Below, piece after piece: positions 1 through 7,114 of a DNA stretch of 33,253 bases (positions are counted from its first letter, which is position 1; each line of letters starts with the position of its first letter). The notes below the pieces were generated by a model. That model was not told the origin of the DNA, did not search any database, and was given only the letters and a program-made list of their open reading frames with translations. Origin of the DNA: Flavimaricola sp. (GTDB lineage: Bacteria > Pseudomonadota > Alphaproteobacteria > Rhodobacterales > Rhodobacteraceae). The stretch lies in contig JAHDDU010000012.1 in assembly GCA_020629175.1 (NCBI GenBank), positions 28,236 to 61,488 of the forward strand, in the 5' to 3' direction. A program made the position numbers and the translations under genes.

Positions 1-926
1 GGCTCTGGTGTCACCGGATCGACAGGGTCTACCGGCTCAGGCGGGTCGATAGGATCCGTTGGCTCATCTGGTTCGAGAATGGGTGCAGGGCCATCCACTG
101 CAATCTCGCCATAGGTTTCCAGCGCTGACGTGATTGTGGCTTGGACCTCTGCCATATTGTCGGCCACCGCCGGATGGATGTTGGCAGGGACGTCATACCC
201 TTCGTCAGGCATTGTGCCATAGAGCGTGGCATAGGTCGTCAGACCAGCAAGGAAATACAACGTCTCTGTCCCATGAGGGGCCGTATCGACATAAAGCGCA
301 TCCGCGGGGATGTCAGCCAGTGGGCCGCCCTCTGACAGCAACTCTGCCAGGACTGGGGCGACGGGGATCAACGTAATCGTCGCATCGGGGGCCGCGGCTT
401 GGGCGTCAGCCACAAGCTCTTGGTACCAATCGTGATATGCGCCGGTGTTGTATTCATAGTAATCGGCGAGCGCTGATGCAGATGGTGGCACATCCGCGCT
501 GAACGGACCCATATCGGCCCAGCCCTCATAGATGAAAATCTCGGCGTCAGGCTGACTGCTTTCGACACGCGTGATGATGTCATTCACCGCATCCTGAGGC
601 GAGCGGGTGTCATCAAAGTAATCTGTGTCAGGCCCATTGTCTTGAATGAAATTCGCGGGCGTTATCAGGACGCTATCGAACGATGTTGTCGTGAATGTTC
701 CTGTGCCATTGTAGACGCCTGACACCCCTTCAAAGCCCCAGTTGGCATTGGGCTCTGCGATGTCAGCAAAGTTTCGCAAAAATCCGTAACCACCTTCGAC
801 TGCGAAGGTGTTGCTCTGATACGCTGCGAATTGGTTCATCCAGTAGGGTGCGTTCGTTTGCGCGCCACCCTCTGCATAGTTCACAAGGCTATTGCCAAAA
901 ATAAAGACAGACTGATTAACCGGCAT
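1..926 (-). CDS. SGNH-like hydrolase domain protein, N-terminal part (runs off left edge)
   Basis: An open minus-strand frame runs from ATG at 926-924 to the window edge with no stop, giving 308 complete codons. The start is preceded by GTGGGGGA about 5 bases upstream. The N-terminus contains FIFGNSL (about residues 8-14), which resembles the GDSL block I with the nucleophilic Ser. Later segments include APHGTETLYFLAG and PANIHPAV, the latter a plausible catalytic-His block. The visible end is a Pro/Asp/Glu linker (EPDEPTDPIDPPEPVDPVD). No signal peptide is visible. Inference: this is a large extracellular protein of the kind that in Rhodobacterales carries C-terminal hemolysin-type calcium repeats and uses type I secretion. 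The C-terminal part is outside the window, so that is unproven. The substrate is unknown. Confidence 0.8.
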   Translation of the reverse strand, partial: MPVNQSVFIFGNSLVNYAEGGAQTNAPYWMNQFAAYQSNTFAVEGGYGFLRNFADIAEPNANWGFEGVSGVYNGTGTFTTTSFDSVLITPANFIQDNGPDTDYFDDTRSPQDAVNDIITRVESSQPDAEIFIYEGWADMGPFSADVPPSASALADYYEYNTGAYHDWYQELVADAQAAAPDATITLIPVAPVLAELLSEGGPLADIPADALYVDTAPHGTETLYFLAGLTTYATLYGTMPDEGYDVPANIHPAVADNMAEVQATITSALETYGEIAVDGPAPILEPDEPTDPIDPPEPVDPVDPVTPE

Positions 927-1111
927 TGTTCCCCCACCACGGTCACACTTTAAATCGCATGCCCGACAGCCAGACACGCGTTACAGACAGAGGTCACCAC
1001 CCGAACCGGCGCACCTCCACACTCCCTGTTTTGATGCAATTTTTGTAACAATCAAGGGGGAAAGACGCGATTGGCGATCAACCACGACAGAATTGCTGAT
1101 AGCTGATTTTT

Positions 1112-1188
1112 TGGTCGGGCTAGCAGGACTCGAACCTGCGACCTTCCGTCCCCCAGACGGACGCGCTACCAGGCTGCGCTATAGCCCG
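1112..1188 (-). tRNA. tRNA-Pro (anticodon GGG)
   Basis: The minus strand folds as a full cloverleaf. The acceptor stem pairs CGGGCTA with TAGCCCG, followed by discriminator A and an encoded CCA end (1112-1114). The D-arm is GCGC/GCGC around AGCCTGGTA. The anticodon stem is TCCGT/ACGGA with loop CTGGGGG, giving anticodon GGG. The T-arm is GCAGG-TTCGAGT-CCTGC. The gene lies 66 bp downstream of the MerR gene on the same strand and may be cotranscribed with it or use its own promoter. I see no clear promoter in the short gap. Confidence 0.97.
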
Positions 1189-1254
1189 ACTAGGCCGCGT
1201 TTTGACCCATTCGTCGTAAGAGAGCAAGCGCGAAAGTAGCAAAAGTTGCTGCCG

Positions 1255-1848
1255 TTATGCGGCGTTCTGCACCATCCGCTCATGTGCCGCCTTCAGTTGC
1301 GCGACAAGCGGCGCCAGAGCTTCTGCCGATTTGCCAAGTTTCGTGCGATCCGCACGCACAGCCAACGTCAATGCGCCAGAGCGGTCCGGATGGGTGTCAT
1401 CCGGTAGATCGGGAACATTGGACACTGCAGAAACTGGGGGCGGTGCGGAGGGTTCAACCGGCGGAAGGTCAGCATTCAGGTCATCGCTGGGCCATGGATC
1501 GTCCGCATTCTGGGACGCGGCTTCTGCTTTGGGGGTGACGTCTTTGATCCGGGTGGCTGTGCCTGACGCCGCCTTAGGGTCTTCGCCCAGTGCGGCGACA
1601 TGCTTGATCCCCTTCTCGCGCAGCAGCTTCTGCGCGCCTTTGATCGTCATACCTTGTTCATGCAACAGCGTTTTGATGCCGGAAAGTAGCGCCATGTCTT
1701 GCGGGCGATAGTATCGCCGACCGCCTGCACGCTTGACCGGCTTGATTTGCGTGAACTTGCTTTCCCAGAACCTGAGCACATGAGCAGGCGTATCAAGCCA
1801 GTCGGAAACTTCGCTGATGGTACGGAACGCGTCTCTTGATTTGGCCAA
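1255..1848 (-). CDS. MerR family transcriptional regulator
   Basis: The product is a 197-residue DNA-binding protein. Residues about 8-80 form a MerR-type winged helix: an initial helix-turn-helix ([19 protein letters not shown]), the wing sequence [11 protein letters not shown], then a helix-rich segment [20 protein letters not shown]. The C-terminal half is rich in Ala, Pro and Asp and probably disordered, ending in a short helix. I see no metal-binding cysteines, so the effector is unknown. The start is TTG (1848-1846). It is chosen because AAGGAG (1855-1860) sits 6 bases upstream and overlaps the ihfA stop codon. The gene lies 10 bp downstream of ihfA and is almost certainly cotranscribed with it, an arrangement I recall as common in Rhodobacterales. 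Confidence 0.93.
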   Translation of the reverse strand: MAKSRDAFRTISEVSDWLDTPAHVLRFWESKFTQIKPVKRAGGRRYYRPQDMALLSGIKTLLHEQGMTIKGAQKLLREKGIKHVAALGEDPKAASGTATRIKDVTPKAEAASQNADDPWPSDDLNADLPPVEPSAPPPVSAVSNVPDLPDDTHPDRSGALTLAVRADRTKLGKSAEALAPLVAQLKAAHERMVQNAA

Positions 1849-1858
1849 ATCGGGCTCC

Positions 1859-2161
1859 TTAGCGCTTGTTGCCCTCTGCCACGCGATCTTTCATCAGATG
1901 AGACGAGCGAAACGACAAGACGCGGCGGGGATGGATTGGGACTTCTTCGCCTGTCTTTGGGTTGCGTCCGATCCGCTCCGATTTCTCGCGGATCGAGAAC
2001 GTGCCAAACGACGAAATCTTGACCGAGTCGCCGGAAACGAGGGCGTCCGAGATGTGTTGAAGCACCGATTCCACCAATTCCGCGCTTTCATTGCGCGACA
2101 AGCCGACTTCTTCGTGCACAGCCTCTGCGAGGTCCATTCTGGTCAAGGTTTTATCAGGCAT
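1859..2161 (-). CDS. ihfA: Integration host factor subunit alpha
   Basis: This 100-residue HU/IHF-family protein is the alpha subunit of IHF, a nucleoid protein that bends DNA sharply at WATCAANNNNTTR sites and acts in transcription and recombination. The sequence begins [20 protein letters not shown] and contains the core [20 protein letters not shown] followed by KTGEEVPI. This covers the beta-arm with the DNA-intercalating Pro region typical of the family. Length is normal. AGGGGGG lies just upstream of the ATG. The gene comes 92 bp after fabH, so it may be reached by read-through from rpmF-plsX-fabH, but the gap also holds an IHF consensus site and a candidate -35, suggesting its own promoter. 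Confidence 0.97.
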   Translation of the reverse strand: MPDKTLTRMDLAEAVHEEVGLSRNESAELVESVLQHISDALVSGDSVKISSFGTFSIREKSERIGRNPKTGEEVPIHPRRVLSFRSSHLMKDRVAEGNKR

Positions 2162-2206
2162 TGTGTCCCCCCTGTTTGCGACAGCTTAGGCGGGACGGAA
2201 ATTGAG

Positions 2207-2225
2207 AGTCAATATCAATGACTTG
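2207..2225. promoter_or_regulatory. Consensus IHF-binding site next to candidate ihfA -35
   Basis: On the plus strand 2213-2225 reads TATCAATGACTTG, a perfect match to the IHF consensus WATCAANNNNTTR. It abuts a minus-strand TTGACT (2212-2207) that could be an ihfA -35 element. The matching -10 is poor (CTAAGC or TAAGCT at 17-18 bp). The site lies about 52 bp upstream of the ihfA ATG. IHF autoregulation of ihfA is known in E. coli; here it is inferred from position and sequence only. Confidence 0.5.
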
Positions 2226-2253
2226 TCAGCTTTGCTTGACAGTGGCGGTTGAC

Positions 2254-3225
2254 CTACCAGCGGATTACAACAGAGCCCCAGGCAAGGCCGCCGCCAATTG
2301 CCTCGGTCACGAGCAGGTCGCCCTGTTTGATCTGACCGTTTGCGACCCCCACAGATAACGCCAAGGGAATAGAGGCTGCCGACGTGTTGCCGTGATCCTG
2401 GACGGTCACGACGACCCGGTCCATGGGTACGCCCAGTTTCTTGGCCGTGGAACTAATGATCCGGATGTTGGCCTGATGCGGGACGACCCAATCCACGTCC
2501 TCTGCGCCCAAACCGACAGAGGCCAAGGCTGTGTGGGCTGTTTGTGCAAGCTTTTCAACAGCATGGCGGAACACTTCTTTGCCCTCCATGCGCAAAACCC
2601 CTGTCGTACCAGTGCTGACCCCGCCGTCGACATAGAGGATATCGCGGTGGCTGCCGTCGGAATTGAGATCAGTAGAAAGGACGCCCCGGTCCGATGTGTC
2701 GCCTGCGCCTGTCTCAGCCTCAAGGATCAAAGCGCCGGCCCCATCGCCGAACAACACGCAGGTCGATCGATCCGTCCAATCCATGATCCGGCTAAAGGTT
2801 TCTGCGCCGATCACCAGCACACGTTTGGCCTGACCAGAAAGGATCAGGGCATTCGCGTTGCTGAGTGCAAAGACGAAGCCCGCGCAGACGGCTTGCACGT
2901 CAAAGGCGAACCCTTTGGTCATGCCAAGGTTGTGCTGCACCATCGTGGCGGCGGACGGAAAGGTAAAATCCGCAGTCGAAGTGGCAAGAATCAACGCATC
3001 AATATCTGAACCCTCAAGCTCAGCGCTGGCGAGAGCCGCTTTTGCGGCGTGCGTGGCGAGGTCAGAGGTTGTTTCACCTTCGGCGGCGAAGTGACGTTTT
3101 TCAATGCCGGAGCGGGATTTGATCCATTCGTCGCTGGTCTCCAGCGTCGCTTCGAATTCTGAATTTGGGACGACACGAGCGGGCAGGTAATGACCTACCC
3201 CTTTTACCACGGCACGCGTTGTCAT
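2254..3225 (-). CDS. fabH: Beta-ketoacyl-ACP synthase III
   Basis: FabH starts type II fatty-acid synthesis by condensing an acyl-CoA (usually acetyl-CoA) with malonyl-ACP. The 323-residue length is standard. The catalytic triad is visible: Cys114 in AVCAGFVFAL, His250 in VPHQANIRI, and Asn280 in DHGNTSAAS. The glycine-rich C-terminal end (EAIGGGLAWGSVVIRW) is typical. ATG at 3225 is preceded by AGGAAG. The gene lies 23 bp downstream of plsX in a minus-strand run rpmF-plsX-fabH, the classic fatty-acid/phospholipid initiation cluster. Confidence 0.98.
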   Translation of the reverse strand: MTTRAVVKGVGHYLPARVVPNSEFEATLETSDEWIKSRSGIEKRHFAAEGETTSDLATHAAKAALASAELEGSDIDALILATSTADFTFPSAATMVQHNLGMTKGFAFDVQAVCAGFVFALSNANALILSGQAKRVLVIGAETFSRIMDWTDRSTCVLFGDGAGALILEAETGAGDTSDRGVLSTDLNSDGSHRDILYVDGGVSTGTTGVLRMEGKEVFRHAVEKLAQTAHTALASVGLGAEDVDWVVPHQANIRIISSTAKKLGVPMDRVVVTVQDHGNTSAASIPLALSVGVANGQIKQGDLLVTEAIGGGLAWGSVVIRW

Positions 3226-3248
3226 CTGTCTTCCTTTATGTGTGCGGT

Positions 3249-4367
3249 TTAACTGCTGGCCGCATCATTATTTGTGGCATCCTGCGCAATGGCGGCAGCG
3301 GATGCAACCCGCGCGGCCAGCTTGTCCGAAAAGCCGGATTTGCCCAGCTGATGTGCCAAACCGAGGGCTGCCTCAATCCCGGTTGCATCCGCCGAACCGT
3401 GGCTCTTCACAACTGTTCCGTTCAGGCCCAGAAAAACGCCACCATTCACCCGTCGCGGATCAATACGTTTGCGCAACCGGCCGAGCGAGCCGCTGGCCAT
3501 CAGGGCGGCAAACTTGCTGAAGATGTTGGTCATGAACGCACCACGCAACAGCTCTGAGATCAGCGTTGCTGTCCCTTCGCCCGTTTTGAGCGCGATGTTG
3601 CCGGTAAATCCGTCGGTTACAATCACATCGACGCGCGCGGAAGGTAGATCGCCGCCTTCTACGAACCCGATGTATTCATAGTCGCCCAAAGATGCCGCGT
3701 CGCGGATCATGTCGTTTGCAACCTTCAGCTCCGCGCGGCCTTTGTGCTCTTCTGTGCCCACGTTCAAAAGGCCGACCCGCGGTGTGGCGATGTCCAAACC
3801 ATTGCGGGCATACGACGCCCCCATAAGGGCATAAGTCAGCAAATCTTCTTCGTCTGCGCGGATATCCGCACCCGCATCGAGCATCACATTAAATCCAGCG
3901 GAATTGCGCGAGGGCCACAAGCAGGCGATGGCAGGGCGATTGACACCCTCCGCCTTGCGCAACCGGATCATAGAGACGGCCATCAAAGCGCCGGTGTTGC
4001 CACAGGAAACGCAGACCGATGCCTCGCCATTTCGCACAGCCTCAATCGCTGACCACATTGATGTGGTTTTGCCGTGCCGCATCACATGGCTAGGCTTGTC
4101 CGTCATCGCCACAACGTCTGGCGCATCGACGAGCGTGATACGGGACTTGGCAGGAGATTTATCCAGAAGCGGCTGTAGCGTCGCGGCGGGTCCGTGGAGA
4201 AGGGCGCTCGCATCTGTCGCCCGCGCCAGGAAACGCGAAAGGCCCGCAACAACCGCTGCAGGCCCCATGTCTCCGCCCATGGCGTCAACCGAAATCACAC
4301 CGTGTTTTGCGACTGCCTGCTGTGCAGGGCCGCCCGACGCTTCACTGTCTTGGCGGGCTCGGGTCAT
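3249..4367 (-). CDS. plsX: Phosphate acyltransferase PlsX
   Basis: PlsX converts acyl-ACP to acyl-phosphate, the donor for PlsY in phospholipid synthesis, and acts at the membrane face. The family signature SVDAMGGDMGP appears at about residues 26-36, followed by SVCVSCGNTGALMA and TDGFTGNIALKTGEG. At 372 residues it carries about 20 residues more than usual before the first beta strand (MTRARQDSEASGGPAQQAV). A GTG giving MISVDAMGGD is a possible shorter start, but neither start has a strong ribosome-binding site. The gene lies 20 bp after rpmF and 23 bp before fabH, so the three are very probably one transcript. Confidence 0.97.
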   Translation of the reverse strand: MTRARQDSEASGGPAQQAVAKHGVISVDAMGGDMGPAAVVAGLSRFLARATDASALLHGPAATLQPLLDKSPAKSRITLVDAPDVVAMTDKPSHVMRHGKTTSMWSAIEAVRNGEASVCVSCGNTGALMAVSMIRLRKAEGVNRPAIACLWPSRNSAGFNVMLDAGADIRADEEDLLTYALMGASYARNGLDIATPRVGLLNVGTEEHKGRAELKVANDMIRDAASLGDYEYIGFVEGGDLPSARVDVIVTDGFTGNIALKTGEGTATLISELLRGAFMTNIFSKFAALMASGSLGRLRKRIDPRRVNGGVFLGLNGTVVKSHGSADATGIEAALGLAHQLGKSGFSDKLAARVASAAAIAQDATNNDAASS

Positions 4368-4387
4368 ACGGTGCTCTGAGGTTTGGC

Positions 4388-4594
4388 TTAGGCCGCGTCG
4401 TCGTCGAGGTCGATTTCGTTAGCCTGAGCCACAACTTCGCGTTCAGCGTACACACCGCAAGATGGGCATACGTGGTGCGGGCGCTTCAGCTCTCCGCAGC
4501 TTGGGCATTCGTTGGGGTTCGCAGCCACCAGCGAATCGTGCGAGCGCCGGTTGTTCCGGCGCGACTTGGAGATTTTATTCTGTGGGACAGCCAT
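4388..4594 (-). CDS. rpmF: 50S ribosomal protein L32
   Basis: This is a 68-residue large-subunit ribosomal protein. It starts [20 protein letters not shown], the standard L32 N-terminus, and contains two CPSC motifs (ECPSCGEL and VCPSCGVY) that together form the zinc-ribbon site. An in-frame start 30 bases further upstream exists, but ATG 4594 is chosen because it begins the conserved MAVP and has GAGG 7 bases upstream. The gene sits between yceD and plsX. The 153-bp gap upstream holds a 6-bp inverted repeat at 4677-4696 and perhaps an rpmF promoter, but no clear -35/-10 pair. Confidence 0.98.
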   Translation of the reverse strand: MAVPQNKISKSRRNNRRSHDSLVAANPNECPSCGELKRPHHVCPSCGVYAEREVVAQANEIDLDDDAA

Positions 4595-4747
4595 GTCACA
4601 ACCTCGGGTCTGGGAGGGCGGCATCTGCGCCCAATGTCATTCGTTAAACGTGTCGTTTGCGCGGGTCATATAGCGAGTCTCGCCATCTGTCGAGACACCT
4701 TGCAAAGAGGCCGCGAACATACTGCCATGTTGGCAAAGCGCAAGCGT

Positions 4748-5305
4748 TTATTCCGCGTCACCCTCGCTGCTGTCTGCGAGCTTGTCCCGAAGGGCCGCAA
4801 GACCGGCAAATGGCTTCATTTCTGACTGCGTAAGCGGCGTTGCGCCAGGCTCTGTCACCACCGTTTCAGCAAGCTCTGCGGCGTCACTCCGCGGATAGGC
4901 GGGCAGCGCGAGCGACAGGGCCTCCATCATCACGTCGACGATATCAAGCGTGTCTGGCAAAGGTTCGACCGTGTCATCCTCCGGCATCTCGACCTCGCTG
5001 CCATCGGGCAACGTGTAGTTGGCGACGTACCGGCGCTTAACATTCTCATCGATCCGCGTGGTCACGGGATCAAGCGTGACGACGCACGCCTGCACGGCCG
5101 TAGCGCCCAAATCGCCCGTCAGCACCCAATCCTTGCCACCCGATGCCGCAAGTTCGGCCTCAAACCGCAGTTTGCGCAGCCCTTCAATCCCCAGCGCCTC
5201 AGCAATGGCCTGGCGCTCCGCTTCGTTCGGGGCCAGCTCGACCCGTGTGACACGCCGGTTCGGCAAATCACTCATCCGCACGATATGAGAGGGCAATTTG
5301 GTCAT
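4748..5305 (-). CDS. yceD: DUF177 / YceD family protein
   Basis: This 185-residue protein of the DUF177 family is encoded next to rpmF in most Proteobacteria; in E. coli and plants the family is linked to 23S rRNA accumulation. Visible family features are the central VQACVVTLDPV motif (residues about 70-80), an acidic stretch after it, and the C-terminal PFAGLAALRDKL. No enzyme motif is seen. It is divergent from bamE (82-bp shared upstream region) and lies 153 bp upstream of rpmF on the same strand. The ATG at 5305 lacks a strong ribosome-binding site. The molecular mechanism is not established. Confidence 0.92.
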   Translation of the reverse strand: MTKLPSHIVRMSDLPNRRVTRVELAPNEAERQAIAEALGIEGLRKLRFEAELAASGGKDWVLTGDLGATAVQACVVTLDPVTTRIDENVKRRYVANYTLPDGSEVEMPEDDTVEPLPDTLDIVDVMMEALSLALPAYPRSDAAELAETVVTEPGATPLTQSEMKPFAGLAALRDKLADSSEGDAE

Positions 5306-5387
5306 TGAGCATCCATTCTTGAATCAGGGGGGCTGCTTGGTGTACTTGGGGATAAAAGGCGCACGACGTCAAAACAAGGGGCGGCAG

Positions 5388-5876
5388 ATGACAGGCAGCA
5401 TCTCTCATTGGAGCAAGAGTGGGCGACGCGCGGCGTTGTTCGCAGCGGCATTGGCGTTGTCGGGGTGCATCGCGACGTTTCGCAACCATGGCTACATCCC
5501 GACAGACCTTGATCTTGCGCAGGTGCAGGTGGGCGTTGATACCCGCGAAACCGTGCTTGAAACCATCGGCTCTCCGACTTCTGGTGGCGTGCTAAACGGG
5601 TCAGGCTACTACTACGTCGCCAGCAAGTTCCGCCACTTCGGCTGGTTTGAACCGCAAGAGATTGAGCGCGAAGTCCTTGCCATCAGCTTTAACGAGGCAG
5701 GCACGGTTCAGAATATTGAACGGTTCGGCCTTGATGATGGGCAAGTCGTGGTGCTGTCGCGCCGTGTCACGGACGACAACATCCGCGACACGACCTTTAT
5801 TCGCCAGCTTTTGGGCAATATCGGCAACTTTGATGCCGGCACTGTCCTCGGCGGCGGGGGCGGGGACGCGCTTTAA
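5388..5876 (+). CDS. bamE: Outer-membrane assembly lipoprotein BamE
   Basis: BamE (SmpA/OmlA family) is a small lipoprotein of the BAM complex that inserts beta-barrel proteins in the outer membrane. The 162-residue product has a basic N-terminus, a hydrophobic stretch and the lipobox LSGC with the lipidated Cys at residue 27. After it come the family features [19 protein letters not shown] and [17 protein letters not shown]. The start at ATG 5388 is preferred to an in-frame start at 5298 because it gives a normal lipoprotein signal and is preceded by AAGGGGCGG. Its stop codon overlaps that of msrB on the other strand. Confidence 0.93.
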   Translation: MTGSISHWSKSGRRAALFAAALALSGCIATFRNHGYIPTDLDLAQVQVGVDTRETVLETIGSPTSGGVLNGSGYYYVASKFRHFGWFEPQEIEREVLAISFNEAGTVQNIERFGLDDGQVVVLSRRVTDDNIRDTTFIRQLLGNIGNFDAGTVLGGGGGDAL

Positions 5877-6271
5877 GCGTCCTCTTCCGGCTCAAAGTTT
5901 AGCGCAACACCATTAATACAATACCGCAACCCGGTTGGTGCGGGCCCGTCTGGGAACACATGGCCCAAATGCGCCTCGCATCGATTGCAATGTACCTCGG
6001 TCCGCTTCATGAAAAAGCTGCGGTCCACGCTTTCGCCCACGCTTTCCGGGTCTATCGGCGCATAGAATGAAGGCCAGCCCGTGCCGCTTTCGAACTTGGT
6101 TTCGCTCTCGAACACTGGTGCTCCGCAACAAACACACATGAATGTTCCGGCCTCTTTGGGGAAATTGTCATGCGTGCCCGCGCGTTCCGTCCCGTGCTTG
6201 CGTGTGACTTTATAGGCCAGATCGCTCAGCTGTGCGCGCCATTCCGCGTCGGATTTGATGACTTTGTCCAT
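5873..6271 (-). CDS. msrB: Peptide-methionine (R)-S-oxide reductase
   Basis: MsrB reduces methionine-R-sulfoxide in oxidised proteins. The 132-residue protein has both zinc pairs, Cys46/Cys49 in CVCC and Cys95/Cys98 in CNRC, the [12 protein letters not shown] motif, and the catalytic Cys118 in [12 protein letters not shown]. The position where E. coli-type enzymes carry the resolving Cys (SGCGWPSF) is Thr here (SGTGWPSF), so recycling presumably uses another thiol or direct reduction. The gene converges on bamE with a 4-bp overlap (5873-5876) and no intergenic terminator. Confidence 0.97.
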   Translation of the reverse strand: MDKVIKSDAEWRAQLSDLAYKVTRKHGTERAGTHDNFPKEAGTFMCVCCGAPVFESETKFESGTGWPSFYAPIDPESVGESVDRSFFMKRTEVHCNRCEAHLGHVFPDGPAPTGLRYCINGVALNFEPEEDA

Positions 6272-6343
6272 TTGCCTGATATCCTTTGTCGTCCTTTCCT
6301 CTTAAGTAGGTCGTAACCGCCGCATCGCCAAGGGAGGCAGGCC

Positions 6344-7075
6344 GTGACACTTATGCTGCGCAAGGGCCGCTATACGGTGCGGCTGGCCATTGGTCCCGGC
6401 GATGTCGAAACCTGTCAGAGGCTGCGCGGAGCCAGTTTTCTGCCCGGCGCTGAAGGCCTCGATTGCGATGCTTTTGATCCTCTTTGCCAACATGTAATGA
6501 TCGAGGATTGGCAGACGGGACATCTGGTGTGTTGCTACAGATTCATGCTGCTGCCAGATGCCGCCGCCGTCGCGCGCAGCTATGCGGCGCAGCACTATGA
6601 CCTCTCTGCACTCGCGGCGCAAAACCGCCCGATGATGGAGATGGGCCGGTTTTGCATCGCCGGTGGCCGGCTCGACGCTGACATCATTCGCATGGCGTGG
6701 GGCGCGCTGGCCCAATTCGTGACCCAGCACGAGATTGAGGTACTCTTTGGCTGTTCCTCCTTCTCCGGTACCGATCCGGCGGCGTACCTCGATGCCTTTG
6801 AGCTCTTGCGCCGCAAATATGCAGCGCCTTCTGACCTCGCGCCACGGCCACATGCGACGGACATCGTTCCCTTCGCACCGCACGAGCCATTCGACCGTGC
6901 CGCGGCACTCGCACAGCTTCCGCCACTCTTGCGCAGTTATCTCAGCATGGGCGGATGGGTCAGCGACCATGCCGTCGTCGATCATCAGTTGCAGACGCTT
7001 CACGTGTTCACGGCTCTTGATGTTGCCGCTGTCCCCAATGCCCGCGTTAAATCTCTGATGGCCGCGGCCGGCTAA
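6344..7075 (+). CDS. OlsB-like N-acyltransferase (GNAT superfamily)
   Basis: This 243-residue protein resembles ornithine N-alpha-acyltransferase OlsB, which moves an acyl chain from ACP to ornithine in ornithine-lipid synthesis. Matching features are GRYTVRLA near the N-terminus, CDAFDPLCQHVMIED, MEMGRFCIAGG (usual form ELGRSCV) and LFGCSSFSGTDP. It starts at GTG 6344 because AGGGAGG lies about 6 bases upstream; the next ATG (6353) is too far from it. Two points argue for caution. The usual RLRYxVF segment reads RLRGASF, and no olsA acyltransferase follows, a Uup-type ATPase being next. It may be a divergent paralogue with another amine acceptor. Confidence 0.75.
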   Translation: MTLMLRKGRYTVRLAIGPGDVETCQRLRGASFLPGAEGLDCDAFDPLCQHVMIEDWQTGHLVCCYRFMLLPDAAAVARSYAAQHYDLSALAAQNRPMMEMGRFCIAGGRLDADIIRMAWGALAQFVTQHEIEVLFGCSSFSGTDPAAYLDAFELLRRKYAAPSDLAPRPHATDIVPFAPHEPFDRAAALAQLPPLLRSYLSMGGWVSDHAVVDHQLQTLHVFTALDVAAVPNARVKSLMAAAG

Positions 7076-7114
7076 CCCCTTGCGCCGCGCGGCTCTGCGC
7101 CGTAGCTGACGGGC

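Noticed and set aside
1238-1250. AGCAA-AAG-TTGCT dyad just after the MerR stop, considered as a terminator
   Set aside because: The stem is short and there is no T-run on the minus strand; transcription may run on into the tRNA gene.
4677-4696. Inverted repeat GTCTCG-N8-CGAGAC between yceD and rpmF, considered as L32 autoregulatory structure or terminator
   Set aside because: The stem is only 6 bp, with no T-tract and no known L32 binding motif; too weak to call.
6302-7003. A 233-codon minus-strand frame
   Set aside because: It is antisense to the OlsB-like gene, which has a good GTG start, ribosome-binding site and family motifs.
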